The position numbers and the translations under genes were made by a program. From positions 1 through 64,000 of the forward strand of contig URET01000001.1 in assembly GCA_900546875.1 (NCBI GenBank): a stretch of DNA of 64,000 nucleotides, in the 5' to 3' direction. The notes under the pieces are model-generated. The model did no database searches. It was not told the DNA's origin and saw only the letters and a program-made list of their open reading frames with translations. This DNA comes from an uncultured Eubacteriales bacterium. Its GTDB lineage: Bacteria; Bacillota; Clostridia; Christensenellales; CAG-314. Positions 52,570 to 61,655 of the stretch are shown here, in pieces. Position 1 is the first letter of the stretch, and the number at the start of each line of letters is the position of its first letter.

Positions 52570-54243
52570 ATGTCAAAGCTCGGTGAAGAAAAAGAGAGGA
52601 GAAAAAACCGCAACAAAGTCGTTAATGCAATAATGCCGGCGGTAAGTTTTCTTCTGATCATCATTACCTATTTATTCTGGGTAAAGGGGGAATACGGCAA
52701 AGAGATCCCGATGAAATATCTGACTCCGTCGTGGATTGTATTTTTGTTGTGTTCGGTACCTTTGTTTGTAAGGGTGACTTATAACGCGATAAAAAAGAAG
52801 CATGCAGATGTGGAAACGCCTGCCACGGTTGCGGTTTTTCTTTTGGTGCTGATACAGATACTGGTCTGGGCGCTTGATATAACGTTGACCGAAGAATATG
52901 ATTTTTTGTTTACTGCCGTTACGGTGTCTTTTCTGATTTCACTGGGAGATTTTGCTTCGGGCTTTTTTGCTCCGGAGGATATACACGCAAGTAGTGAAAA
53001 CAAGAAAAAGGCTTCGTTGGAGGTAGTAGTCAGACGCTGGGGTATAATAGTGATACCTTTTGCCGTAGTCATCGGGTTCCTGACACTTATGATATGCCGG
53101 TTTACGATGTTTGACTCGGGGGCAATGACAAAAACGGAGATGTGGCTTCAGGCTGCAATAAGGATGAGTGCCGTGCTGATAGTGTTTTCACCTGCGTCGT
53201 TTGCGGTGGCGGCGCCATCTGCTGTGCAGGCTGGGATAAAGAGAGTGGCGGAGGCAGGGGCGTTGATCCCTGACGGAAAATCTTTGGAAAAGCTTTGTTC
53301 TATGGACGTTATGTGCTTCGAAATGACCGGAGTGCTGACTACCGGAAACATAAGAGTGGTAGGATACGTGACCGAGGTGGATGACAATGTATTCGGCATG
53401 TACGTAAGCGAGGCTGAGAAGGATCAGACTCACCCTGCGGGAAAGGCAATAAGGAAGTATTTTGCTCCGTTGAAGGAACTTCATCAAAGCAAGGTATCGA
53501 GGACCGGCATGCCGGGAGAAGGGGTCGGAGCCGATGTGGACGGTAAGAAAATAATAATAGCGAAATGGACATATTTCAACAGATTTGCCATATCAGCAGA
53601 GATGCATATAAGAGCTCAGCAATGGCTGAGAGAGGGTTGTATCGTAGTGGGCGTAGCGGCGGACAATATGCCTGTGGGAGTCATAGCGCTCACAGACGAA
53701 CCTCGAGAAAGTTCTGCCGAGGTAATCTCGTTGCTGAAAGCAAACCGAATAACGCCGGTGATACTTACAGGCGACAATGCGCACCGTACTCAGAGGATAG
53801 CAGACCTGCTCGGAGTGGAGATATATCGCAACGGACTAATGCCGGAAGGCAGGGCAAACGTGATAGGAGCCATGAAGAAGGACGGCAGGAAGGTCGCGTT
53901 CTGCGGGATAAAGAGCGAAGAGTACGCATTCAGATCAGCCGATGCCGCGATAGTAGTTGATGAGGAAGGGAGCGGGGTGAAAACGGAAGGTTACGAAGCT
54001 GACCTGATTGTCAGGGAGATAAAAAGTATCCCTTCGATAATAAAGTATACGAGAGACATAATTTTCGGGATGAAGATAAATATAGCCGCAATTATTTTTG
54101 TAGAGGTATGCGCGGCGGTGATGATATGTTTCGGATTGATAACGCCGGTTTATGCAGCCGTGCTGCATGTCGTTCTTACAGCCGTAACATCCATATCGGT
54201 ATTTTCACTGTTCGGGAAAAACAGGCTGAAAAGACATAAGTAG
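52570..54243 (+). CDS. P1B-type ATPase homologue lacking catalytic residues and actuator domain (pseudoenzyme)
   Basis: A 557-residue membrane protein. The order of a heavy-metal P-type ATPase is recognisable: helices, then VFSPASFAVAAPSAVQAG in place of the CPC helix (Ser207-Pro-Ala209), a P domain, an N domain with the THP motif (His288-Pro289), TGDN at 400-403, and two C-terminal helices. The phosphorylation motif DKTGT reads EMTGV, so Glu251 replaces the phosphorylated Asp. The GDGxND hinge is absent (CGIKSEEYAFRSADAA). Only about 25 residues join the fourth and fifth helices, so the TGE actuator domain is missing. It cannot pump by the known cycle. The frame is intact and well started, so it is a maintained pseudoenzyme rather than debris. 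Role unknown; nucleotide sensing or scaffolding is possible. Confidence 0.8.
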   Translation: MSKLGEEKERRKNRNKVVNAIMPAVSFLLIIITYLFWVKGEYGKEIPMKYLTPSWIVFLLCSVPLFVRVTYNAIKKKHADVETPATVAVFLLVLIQILVWALDITLTEEYDFLFTAVTVSFLISLGDFASGFFAPEDIHASSENKKKASLEVVVRRWGIIVIPFAVVIGFLTLMICRFTMFDSGAMTKTEMWLQAAIRMSAVLIVFSPASFAVAAPSAVQAGIKRVAEAGALIPDGKSLEKLCSMDVMCFEMTGVLTTGNIRVVGYVTEVDDNVFGMYVSEAEKDQTHPAGKAIRKYFAPLKELHQSKVSRTGMPGEGVGADVDGKKIIIAKWTYFNRFAISAEMHIRAQQWLREGCIVVGVAADNMPVGVIALTDEPRESSAEVISLLKANRITPVILTGDNAHRTQRIADLLGVEIYRNGLMPEGRANVIGAMKKDGRKVAFCGIKSEEYAFRSADAAIVVDEEGSGVKTEGYEADLIVREIKSIPSIIKYTRDIIFGMKINIAAIIFVEVCAAVMICFGLITPVYAAVLHVVLTAVTSISVFSLFGKNRLKRHK

Positions 54244-54294
54244 CGTAGACAGCGGAATTTTACGGATAAAAATGATGAAAAACAGGAGACAGAT

Positions 54295-55968
54295 ATGAAA
54301 AAGGCAGTTTATACGCTGATATTGATAGCGGTTTCGCTTCTGATCCTTGTAGGATGTACGGACAGGCTCACTGAAAGCGGGAAGATAGTCGTGCTGTATA
54401 CGGGGGACATGCATTGTTCTGTGGAAAGCGGAGCGAACAAATTAGATTTTGCACAGCTGGCATTATATAAGCAGGCAGTGAGCAACAGCGCCGACTATGT
54501 TACGCTTGTGGATTGCGGCGACGCAGTACAAGGAAGCAACATAGGCACATTGACGAAGGGCGAAAGCATAGTTGAGCTGATGAATGAAGTCGGGTACGAC
54601 GTCTGCACCTTCGGCAATCATGAATTTGATTACGGGATAGATCAGCTGGAAAAGCTTATGGGGATGTCGGATGCGGAATATATATGTTGCAATTTCATGG
54701 ATTCCGACGGTTGTTTTGTTTCTCCTTATACGATAAGGAGCTATGGCGAACTAAAAATCGCGTATATAGGAATTACCACTCCTTACACTCTGACATCATC
54801 GAATCCCGAGGTATTCAAAGATGAAAACGGAGAACTCAAGTATTCATTTTGTCAGGATACGAGCGGAGAGAAGCTGTACAATGCAGTCCAGAATGCGGTG
54901 GATACGGCTATCGGAATGGATGCCGATTATGTCATAGCGCTTGCGCATTTGGGGAACGGCGAAGGATACTCACCTTACGGCTCAGAAGACGTGATAGCGG
55001 CGACGAGCGGAATAGATATAGTTCTTGACGGACATTCTCATACCGTAGTCGAAAGCAGGGAAGTATACAATAAAGAAGGCGAACCTGTGATGCTGACGTC
55101 ATCAGGATCGCATATGCAGTATATCGGTCAGGTAACTATAGACACAAGGCGCACGACAGGAAAGAATGACGACGTTATAACGATCAGGCTTATAGACAGC
55201 AGTGATTATGACAGGGTAGCGGGGAAGACGGAAGAGACGGAAAAAGAGTTTGAAGAAATATTGGGGACAGAGATAGGTTACACAGCAAAGACGCTTTCCG
55301 TAAACAGTGAAAACGGTAACAGATTGGTAAGGAACAGGGAGACCGGGATAGGTAATTTTGTGGCTGATGCATACAGAAGTCTGACCAATGCGGATATAGC
55401 ATTTGTAAACGGCGGTGGAATAAGGGCGGATATATCTGAAGGAAAGATAACATACGGTGATCTGCTCAACGTTCAGCCGTACGGGAATATGATATGCGTA
55501 GTGGAAGCGACGGGACTTGAAATAAGGGATGCGCTTGAAATGTCGTACAGGATGGTGGAAGGAAAATACGAGGATGAAAACGGTTCAGTGGGAGAGTCGG
55601 GAGGTTTTTTCCATTTATCTGGGATGAAGGTAGTTATAGATACCTCGATACCGTCCGGAGTGAAGCTGGATGAAAACGGGATGTTTTCAGGGGTAGAAGG
55701 AGAGAGAAGGGTAAAAGAGGTTTATGTGCTCAATGGCGAAACCGGAGAATATGAGCCTTTGTCCGACAGCAAAACTTATACTGTAGCATCGATAAATTAT
55801 ATACTTTTGCAGGGCGGTGATGGATTCAATATGTTTATGAATAATGAAGTTATAACTTCAGAAGCGGCGTCTGATTTACAGGCGGTAATAGAATATCTGG
55901 AGCTTTCAGGTGGTAATATCGATGAAAGATACTTTGCTACCGAAGGAAGGATAACGGTACTCGGTTAG
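54295..55968 (+). CDS. 5'-nucleotidase / UshA-type metallophosphoesterase lipoprotein
   Basis: A 557-residue exported lipoprotein. The signal peptide ends in the lipobox LVGC (Cys near residue 21). The metallophosphatase domain follows with YTGDMHC, DCGDAVQG, TFGNHEFDYG and LDGHSHTV. The 5'-nucleotidase C-terminal domain (about 330-530) contains GNFVADAYRSLTNADIAFVNGGGIRADI, and the substrate-binding loop segment VNYILLQGGDGF-type sequence appears as INYILLQGGDGF. It would dephosphorylate external nucleotides so that nucleosides can be taken up. It follows the P-type ATPase-like gene by 51 bases and may be co-transcribed. Confidence 0.92.
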   Translation: MKKAVYTLILIAVSLLILVGCTDRLTESGKIVVLYTGDMHCSVESGANKLDFAQLALYKQAVSNSADYVTLVDCGDAVQGSNIGTLTKGESIVELMNEVGYDVCTFGNHEFDYGIDQLEKLMGMSDAEYICCNFMDSDGCFVSPYTIRSYGELKIAYIGITTPYTLTSSNPEVFKDENGELKYSFCQDTSGEKLYNAVQNAVDTAIGMDADYVIALAHLGNGEGYSPYGSEDVIAATSGIDIVLDGHSHTVVESREVYNKEGEPVMLTSSGSHMQYIGQVTIDTRRTTGKNDDVITIRLIDSSDYDRVAGKTEETEKEFEEILGTEIGYTAKTLSVNSENGNRLVRNRETGIGNFVADAYRSLTNADIAFVNGGGIRADISEGKITYGDLLNVQPYGNMICVVEATGLEIRDALEMSYRMVEGKYEDENGSVGESGGFFHLSGMKVVIDTSIPSGVKLDENGMFSGVEGERRVKEVYVLNGETGEYEPLSDSKTYTVASINYILLQGGDGFNMFMNNEVITSEAASDLQAVIEYLELSGGNIDERYFATEGRITVLG

Positions 55969-56037
55969 GCGAGTTACGGTAAAACCATCCGGGCTGATCG
56001 CCGAGAATCGGTCCGGATTTTTCAAGAGGAGAAAAAG

Positions 56038-56373
56038 ATGACGGTAAACGAATATCAGGATAAGGCGATGCGCACGGCAAACAGAGAATTAAGTGCAAAA
56101 GAACAACTTTTAAACGGTGTGATGGGGCTTTGCGGCGAGGCAGGAGAGGCGATAGACATAGTGAAGAAATGGATGGCGCAGGGGCACGATCTGGATAGAA
56201 GCAGACTGGCGTCTGAATTGGGCGACATTGCCTGGTATCTTGCTCAGACAGCTACAGCACTGGGGTTACGGCTGGAAGATATATTGTCTGCAAATATAGA
56301 AAAACTCAGGAAGCGGTATCCTGAAGGTTTTGAAAGGGGGCGTTCGGTGTTCAGGCCGGAAAGCGACAAATAG
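56038..56373 (+). CDS. MazG-like nucleotide pyrophosphohydrolase
   Basis: A 111-residue all-alpha NTP pyrophosphohydrolase. The metal motif ExxE followed by ExxD is visible in GLCGEAGEAIDIVKKWM and LASELGDIAWYLAQ near residues 36-75. Small MazG-like proteins clean the nucleotide pool of dUTP or damaged NTPs. It comes 69 bases after the nucleotidase, with AAGAGGAG in front of its ATG. Substrate not deducible. Confidence 0.88.
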   Translation: MTVNEYQDKAMRTANRELSAKEQLLNGVMGLCGEAGEAIDIVKKWMAQGHDLDRSRLASELGDIAWYLAQTATALGLRLEDILSANIEKLRKRYPEGFERGRSVFRPESDK

Positions 56374-56455
56374 AGCAAGAAGGCAAGGGCACAAAAGCAG
56401 AGCAGGGAGCGGGCGAGATAAAAGGAGCGCAAATTGTCAGTTCCGATATAAATGC

Positions 56456-56484
56456 TTGACAATAAAAGGGAATGAGATTAAAAT
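56456..56484 (+). promoter_or_regulatory. Promoter of glyQS
   Basis: TTGACA (56456-56461) and TAAAAT (56479-56484) with a 17-base spacer. The leader to the start codon is only about 40 bases, so there is no T-box here. Confidence 0.75.
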
Positions 56485-56533
56485 ATAACGGTAAAAAAGC
56501 AAAGGACGCCTTTTCGGGTGAAAGGAGAAGATT

Positions 56534-57916
56534 ATGACTGTAACGATGAATCAGATAGTTAACCTTGCCAAAGGCAGAGGGTTCATATATGCCGGCAGCG
56601 AGATATACGGAGGATTGGCAAATACATGGGATTACGGGCCGTTGGGAGTAGAGCTGAAGAATAATATAAAGAAAGCCTGGTGGAAGAAATTCGTGCAGGA
56701 ATCCCGTTACAATTTAGGAGTGGACTGTGCCATACTCATGAATCCGAAAACGTGGGAAGCGTCCGGTCATATAAAGAAAGCCACAGATCCGCTGATGGAT
56801 TGCAGGGAATGTAAAAGCCGTCAGAGGGCAGACAGTCTGATAGAAGCATATGTGGCGGCGAACGGAATAGATTATACGCCTGCGGGAAAAAGTGATGCGG
56901 AGCTTGAAGCGTTCATAGCTGAGCATAAAATACCTTGCAGTGTATGCGGAAAGCATAATTGGACAGGAATAAGGCAGTTCAATATAATGTTCAAGACATT
57001 TCAGGGCGTGACGGAGGACAGTGCCAGCGTAGTATATCTCAGGCCGGAAACGGCACAAGGTATATTCGTGAATTTCAAAAACATACAGCGTTCGTCAAGA
57101 AGGAAGATACCTTTCGGAGTAGCCCAGATAGGGAAATCTTTCCGTAATGAAATTACGCCCGGTAATTTTTTATTCAGGACCAGGGAATTTGAACAGATGG
57201 AGATGGAATTTTTCTGCGCACCCGGGACTGACCTCGAGTGGTTTGCGTATTGGAAAGATTTTTGTGAAAAATGGTTGCTGTCGCTGGGGGTGAAAAGAGA
57301 AAATCTGAGACTGAGGGATCATGATCAGAAGGAGTTATGTCATTATTCCAAAGCGACGACCGATTTTGAGTTCAGATTTCCGTTCGGATGGGGAGAGCTG
57401 TGGGGCATAGCCGACAGAACGGATTACGATTTGAAATGTCATCAGGAAGCGAGCGGAGAAAGTATGGAGTATACCGATCCTGTCACGAACGAGAAATACA
57501 TTCCGTATGTTATCGAGCCTTCACTCGGAGCAGACAGGGTATTGCTTGCTTTGCTTTGCAATGCCTATGAGGAAGAAGAAGTCGGAGAGGGGGATATCAG
57601 GACGGTATTGAAGCTTCATCCTGCTATTGCGCCCGTGAAAGCGGGGATATTGCCTTTAAGCAAGAAGTTGTCCGATAAGGCGACGGAGATAGCGGATGAA
57701 CTGAGGAAGAATTTCAATGTGGAGTATGACGAAGCCGGGAGTATAGGAAAGAGATACAGGCGTTTTGACGAAATAGGTACGCCCATGTGCATAACAGTCG
57801 ACTTTGATACTCAGAATGATGATTGCGTCACGGTTCGGGACAGGGACACCATGGCACAGGAAAGAGTAAAAATAGAAGAGCTAAAAGATTACATTACAGC
57901 AAAAATCGAATTTTAA
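56534..57916 (+). CDS. glyQS: Glycyl-tRNA synthetase, single-chain alpha2 type
   Basis: A 460-residue class II synthetase charging tRNA-Gly. Motif 1 region [12 protein letters not shown] and [15 protein letters not shown], zinc-like insert with [11 protein letters not shown] and CSVCGKHNW, motif 2 [23 protein letters not shown], and motif 3 [14 protein letters not shown] are all present. The C-terminal anticodon-binding domain begins near 355. The archaeal/eukaryal-like dimeric type is standard in many Bacillota. It is monocistronic, with a promoter and terminator of its own. Confidence 0.96.
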   Translation: MTVTMNQIVNLAKGRGFIYAGSEIYGGLANTWDYGPLGVELKNNIKKAWWKKFVQESRYNLGVDCAILMNPKTWEASGHIKKATDPLMDCRECKSRQRADSLIEAYVAANGIDYTPAGKSDAELEAFIAEHKIPCSVCGKHNWTGIRQFNIMFKTFQGVTEDSASVVYLRPETAQGIFVNFKNIQRSSRRKIPFGVAQIGKSFRNEITPGNFLFRTREFEQMEMEFFCAPGTDLEWFAYWKDFCEKWLLSLGVKRENLRLRDHDQKELCHYSKATTDFEFRFPFGWGELWGIADRTDYDLKCHQEASGESMEYTDPVTNEKYIPYVIEPSLGADRVLLALLCNAYEEEEVGEGDIRTVLKLHPAIAPVKAGILPLSKKLSDKATEIADELRKNFNVEYDEAGSIGKRYRRFDEIGTPMCITVDFDTQNDDCVTVRDRDTMAQERVKIEELKDYITAKIEF

Positions 57917-57953
57917 GATTAAATTCATAATGATTTCATTAATGCACAATATA

Positions 57954-57986
57954 ATATACGTCAGAAAGCGCTGACGTATATTTTTT
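57954..57986 (+). terminator. Intrinsic terminator of glyQS
   Basis: ATATACGTCAG and CTGACGTATAT form an 11-bp stem around AAAGCG, followed by a T run. It lies directly before the ribosome binding site of the next gene. Confidence 0.85.
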
Positions 57987-57998
57987 ATGAGGTGAAAA

Positions 57999-58772
57999 GT
58001 GGTCAGGGGAAGCAATCCGACGCTCAACAGTTTAAGGTATGCCGAAGAAGCCGTGAACAAGACATGCAGTTATAAGGGCATTTCTTTAAAGACGCTCTTA
58101 TTGCTTGCATTGACTTTTCTTTCTGCGGTGACCAGCGTAATGCTGAGAGGCGCCGGGATGGAAGGCGCATGGGGAGAGGCAGGAGTATATTGGGGCATAG
58201 ATAATATAGTACTGTTGCTGCTCATAGGGTTCGCTGCGTTCATAGCGGCTCTGCTTTCCACGCTGATACCTCGGCTTGCAGTGGTATTTGCACCGGTATA
58301 TGCGGTATGTGAAGGTTTTATTATAGGATTTATATCGTCGCTGTTTGAGGGAGTATATTCCGGCGTGGTATTTGCCGCGCTGGTCTCAACCGTTATAACT
58401 TTTGCTGTTATAGTCATCATGCACAGGTTTGAAATATTCCGGGCTACATCGCGCTTCAGACAGATAGTATACAGTGTTTTGATAACGCTTTCTATAGTGC
58501 AGTTTTTCTTTGTGATGGTGAGTTTTTTTTACGGAGAAGTATTTTATGATTTTACTGAATATTTTTGGCTGCAGCTGATAGTATCTGCATTTTTTATCCT
58601 GCTGGCGTCATCGTGTATACTGATAGATCTGCAGAATATAGAAGATTATGTAGGGTACGGAATAAGCAGGAAATACGAATGGGTAGCGGCATTGGGGATA
58701 GAAGTATCGCTGATATGGTTATATCTGCAGTTTCTGAGGTTGTTTGCACTTATAAGCTCGAGAAAAAACTGA
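57999..58772 (+). CDS. Bax inhibitor-1 / YccA family membrane protein
   Basis: A 257-residue protein with seven hydrophobic helices after a soluble N-terminus (NPTLNSLRYAEEAVNK). Typical are LVVFAPVYAVCEGFIIGFISSLFEGVYSG-type spacing, the later DLQNIEDYVGYGISRKYEWVAALG, and a C-terminal YLQFLRLFALIS helix. The family includes pH-gated calcium leak channels such as BsYetJ. The start is GTG with GAGGTG upstream. The gene lies 13 bases after the glyQS terminator, so its promoter must lie in or before that hairpin, or it depends on readthrough. Confidence 0.88.
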   Translation: MVRGSNPTLNSLRYAEEAVNKTCSYKGISLKTLLLLALTFLSAVTSVMLRGAGMEGAWGEAGVYWGIDNIVLLLLIGFAAFIAALLSTLIPRLAVVFAPVYAVCEGFIIGFISSLFEGVYSGVVFAALVSTVITFAVIVIMHRFEIFRATSRFRQIVYSVLITLSIVQFFFVMVSFFYGEVFYDFTEYFWLQLIVSAFFILLASSCILIDLQNIEDYVGYGISRKYEWVAALGIEVSLIWLYLQFLRLFALISSRKN

Positions 58773-58774
58773 AG

Positions 58775-58812
58775 CCGGGGAAAATGTAAAACTTTTTCGC
58801 CGGCGGTTTTTT
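58775..58812 (+). terminator. Intrinsic terminator after the Bax-inhibitor-like gene
   Basis: CCGGGGAAAA and TTTTCGCCGG pair with one mismatch around a TGTAAAACT loop; CGG and six T follow. Confidence 0.7.
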
Positions 58813-59007
58813 ATGATATCCGGGCAAAACAGAGGGAGATAAAAACAATATTTCAAATTGCGGGTAAAAAGTGCAGTCGAATGATAATTGCAACAGTAAT
58901 ATTTATTGATGGATATAAAAGGAAAAGAAGGTTCAGAGATAATTTCGGAAAAGTCGCTTTGCGTCATAAAATCAGGATATAAAAGTAAAAAAAGCGTTCA
59001 AAAATAA

Positions 59008-59036
59008 TTGTCAAAGTTCCGTAATTGTGGTAATAT
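59008..59036 (+). promoter_or_regulatory. Promoter of tRNA-Pro
   Basis: TTGTCA (59008-59013) and TAATAT (59031-59036) with a 17-base spacer, 14 bases before the mature tRNA. Confidence 0.7.
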
Positions 59037-59049
59037 AAGTAAGGTCTGG

Positions 59050-59126
59050 CGAGGTGTAGCGCAGTTTGGTAGCGCGCTTGGTTCGGGACCAAGAGGTCGT
59101 GGGTTCAAGTCCCGTCACCTCGACCA
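59050..59126 (+). tRNA. tRNA-Pro(CGG)
   Basis: A 77-base cloverleaf with encoded CCA. Acceptor CGAGGTG/CACCTCG, D arm with GCGCAGTTTGGTAGCGC, anticodon arm CTTGG TTCGGGA CCAAG with anticodon CGG, and T arm with TTCAAGT. It has its own promoter and terminator. A TGG-anticodon tRNA-Pro should exist elsewhere. Confidence 0.95.
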
Positions 59127-59131
59127 GTTTG

Positions 59132-59167
59132 AGTGTTCGCAAGAGAATTTGCGAACACTTTTTTTTT
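59132..59167 (+). terminator. Intrinsic terminator after tRNA-Pro
   Basis: AGTGTTCGCAA and TTGCGAACACT form an 11-bp stem, followed by eight T. Confidence 0.9.
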
Positions 59168-59762
59168 AAATCCGCTATAAACGCCCGCACTTTGATTTGC
59201 GGATGAAAATAAATGTACTGCAAAAGTCCTGAGAAACGGAAGTTTTCAGGGCTTTTATTTTTCCGGACGTAAAAGCAGATATTCGGAAGGAAAGAAACTT
59301 TGTTAAATTGTGAATGCGCTTCGTTTAATAATGAGTAAGCGGCATTGATTTTATGGCTTCATAAAGCGAAATTTTGAGAAAAGATATGGTATTAGATCGT
59401 TAAGCGAGAGATCGAGGAAGTACGGGGCGGTCAGAACGCACAGTAATGAAAAGACGTGAAGAAAGCTGCTGACGCAGTATTAAGAAAATACCGAAGGAAC
59501 AGGAAGCATAACAGTGTTTTGATTTGACTTACGGCAGTCTTGTCAGTATGAAGGTGGATGTCGGGACGGCAGCCGGGACACAGCATTTATAAGAGGAAGG
59601 GAAGATGGAGGAGCAAGTTATAGGAGGGAAAAACACAGAGTCAGCAAAAGAACAAGGAATCTTAGAGTAGGAAAAAGAAGTATTATCGGGAGCAAACTGA
59701 GGTGTATATTTCAAATTGCGGGGAATCGGATATTTACCGGATGAGTTATAAAGGGCAGACAG
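59168..59762. other. 600-base region without a supported gene
   Basis: No frame on either strand combines a ribosome binding site with plausible composition. Pieces such as TATTTTTCCGGACG and GGAAGTTTTCAGGGC near 59230-59270 hint at decayed stems. The stretch separates the conserved part of the window from the accessory part and may be the remains of a lost gene. Confidence 0.5.
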
Positions 59763-59791
59763 TTGCCTTAAATTGAAAAATATGTTATAGT
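59763..59791 (+). promoter_or_regulatory. Candidate promoter of the TetR-like gene
   Basis: TTGCCT (59763-59768) and TATAGT (59786-59791) with a 17-base spacer, about 30 bases before the GTG start and followed by GGAGGG. It is an otherwise intact signal in front of a broken gene. Confidence 0.6.
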
Positions 59792-59821
59792 ATATACACC
59801 CCAACTGGCAGGAGGGAATAA

Positions 59822-60380
59822 GTGCCTAATTTTACCAAAAAAGCCATAGAGGCTTCTTTTTTGAAATTGCTCAACGAACGCCCTTTGAGTAAGATAACCG
59901 TTAAGGATGTGGTAACGGACTGCGGTATAAACAGAAATTCGTTTTGCTATCATTTTGAGGATATCCCCGCATTAATGAAAAGTATAATGAACGAGGCTTT
60001 TGACGAGCTTATTGAACAGCAGCCGGTTTTCACGACATTGGAAGAGTGTATAAAGGCTACGATAAAGTTTATCGTGCAGAACAAGTGAGCTTTTTTACAT
60101 ATTTACAATTCGGTGAATCGTGATGTATTCGAAACGTATTTATTTGGACGCATGCAGATACTGCATATCCCGTTTTATAGAGAGTTATTTTTCGGACTGC
60201 GTCATGAGCGACAGGGATAAAAAGATAATACACAGCTTATATATAAGCATGCTTAACGGTCAGATTTCGTTGTGGCTCTCAACGGGCGCAACGGACGACA
60301 TAGTTGAGATTTACGACAGACTTATAGAGCTTAGCGACGGAATGATAGCGGAGATGTTTCGTCGTGTTAAAAAGACATAG
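59822..60380 (+). pseudogene. TetR/AcrR-family regulator broken by a nonsense codon and a frameshift
   Basis: The GTG start has GGAGG six bases upstream. The first 88 residues contain the TetR helix-turn-helix, LSKITVKDVVTDCGINRNSFCYHF. A TGA at 60086-60088 stops the frame, but the same frame continues with AFLHIYNSVNRDVFETYL, which fits the C-terminal domain of DhaS-like TetR proteins. Near 60143, in a TTT run, the homology moves to another frame (LDACRYCISRFIESYF) that runs to 60380. So one substitution and one extra base separate the parts. Either the gene is decaying or the sequence has errors here. TGA is used as a stop elsewhere in the window, so recoding is unlikely. Confidence 0.8.
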
Positions 60381-60496
60381 TCGGGCGGGCAAAGGAGCCG
60401 CGGGCTTATCGCGGGCTTATTTGTGCAAACGACGAAGATTGCCTGAAATCCGGTCAATTTTTACTCGGTTTCTGAAATTCAGACAAAGAGCGAAGA

Positions 60497-60525
60497 TTGA
60501 CCGTTTTCTTTTTGAGTTTTATTAT
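60497..60525 (+). promoter_or_regulatory. Promoter of the HdeD/TerB-like cluster
   Basis: TTGACC (60497-60502) and TATTAT (60520-60525) with a 17-base spacer, about 40 bases before the first HdeD-like gene, which has GGAGG-like GCGGAGGCGG upstream of its ATG. Confidence 0.65.
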
Positions 60526-60563
60526 CTACAATAAAATTGTTGAAAGAGCGGAGGCGGTAAAAG

Positions 60564-61148
60564 ATGTCTGTAGGGTTTATCAGATTTGCAAAGGCGGCTA
60601 ATTTAGTAACAGCAGTGTATTTGTTTGCGTTTGGCATAACGGTGATCGTAATGCCGTCATTGGATATTTCTGTAATAAGGATCGTTTCCGAGGCGTTGCT
60701 GATACTTTTCGGAATATTCAAAATGGCGGGCTACTTTTCGAAAGATCTGTACCGGCTGGCATTTCAATACGATCTGCCGCTTGGTATATTATTTATTATC
60801 ATTGGGACGGTCATGCTTATAAGGTCATGGTTAGAGACAGACATTATTTGTACATTATTCGGATCGGCACTGATAATCGACAGTATTTTCAAAGTTATAA
60901 TATCGAAGGACGCAAAGAAATTCGGGCTGAGGTCATGGGCGTTGCTGCTGATACTGGCATTACTGGTGTGTGTGGCGGGCATATTGCTTTTATTCCGACC
61001 GACGGAAAGTGAAAGATTGTGGCTGGTGATATTCGGCAGTGCCTGTATACTTGACGGGGTACTTAATTTTTCGGAAAAAATATTTATGGTCAAGGTTGTT
61101 AAGAATCAGAAAAAAGAGGAACCCGATGAAATCAAGGTTCAGGAGTGA
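60564..61148 (+). CDS. HdeD/DUF308 family membrane protein
   Basis: A 194-residue protein with six hydrophobic helices in three pairs, the DUF308 pattern (GIFKMAGYFS, then PLGILFIIIGTVMLIRSW, then LRSWALLLILALLVCVAGILLLFRPTE). HdeD in Escherichia is an acid-resistance membrane protein; in Bacillota the family is of unknown role and probably acts under envelope stress. The polar C-terminal tail is Lys/Glu-rich. It begins a four-gene cluster whose last gene is a second member of the same family. Confidence 0.8.
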   Translation: MSVGFIRFAKAANLVTAVYLFAFGITVIVMPSLDISVIRIVSEALLILFGIFKMAGYFSKDLYRLAFQYDLPLGILFIIIGTVMLIRSWLETDIICTLFGSALIIDSIFKVIISKDAKKFGLRSWALLLILALLVCVAGILLLFRPTESERLWLVIFGSACILDGVLNFSEKIFMVKVVKNQKKEEPDEIKVQE

Positions 61149-61200
61149 AAATCGAAAAAATACTCTGAAAAGAGTAAAAATAAATCGGAGGACGAAAAAA

Positions 61201-61655
61201 ATGAAAGAATTTGAACAATTATGCAAAGAGTTTGAACAACTTGACGTAGTGAGTTATACGTCGATACTGGCGAAAAATCAGCTGAAGCTTTGTCGGTTCT
61301 CGGCACGCTCTCTTATAACGGTTATGACGGAGTGGCGATTTTCGCATCATACATATTTGCATCCATAGCAGCCGACGGGAGAATGACCGAGGAGGAATAT
61401 CTGGTCAGTTATCCTTTGATCAGGGCGTTTTTCGGAAATGAGATAACGTATGAAGATTGTAAGAAGGCGGCAAAGAGTGTAAAAAGCGAGAAGGAATATA
61501 TCAAGAAGGCAGAAGAGGGGATGTTGAGAATATTCGGTATACTTCCCGAAGAAATCCAGAATGAAATAATAATTATAAGCATGATGATATGCGCAGTAGA
61601 CGGAAAGATTTCGCATAAAGAGAAAAACTGGATAAAGAAGCTGGCTGAACAATGA
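61201..61655 (+). pseudogene. TerB-like protein interrupted by a one-base deletion
   Basis: The ATG at 61201 has GGAGG upstream and starts MKEFEQLCKEFEQLDVVSYTSILA. At the A run 61273-61277 the frame must move by minus one to continue with KSAEALSVLGTLSYNGYDG. The second part (to 61655) matches the TerB/YebE-like helical fold: SIAADGRMTEEEYLVSYPLIRAFFG in the first repeat and ICAVDGKISHKEKNWIKKL in the last, both with the acidic DG loop. One missing base in a homopolymer explains the break. It could be a sequencing error, slippage-based phase variation or real decay. The next gene starts inside its end. Confidence 0.7.

Noticed and set aside
56485..56533. T-box before glyQS
   Set aside because: Only about 40 bases separate the promoter from the start codon and no specifier or antiterminator sequence is present.
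59529..59804. 91-residue minus-strand frame in the gene-free stretch
   Set aside because: It lacks a ribosome binding site, is Ser/Pro/Cys-rich without a fold, and overlaps the TetR promoter.
60086..60088. TGA read as an amino acid in the TetR gene
   Set aside because: Many genes in the window end in TGA and a separate frameshift follows 55 bases later, so recoding does not rescue the gene.
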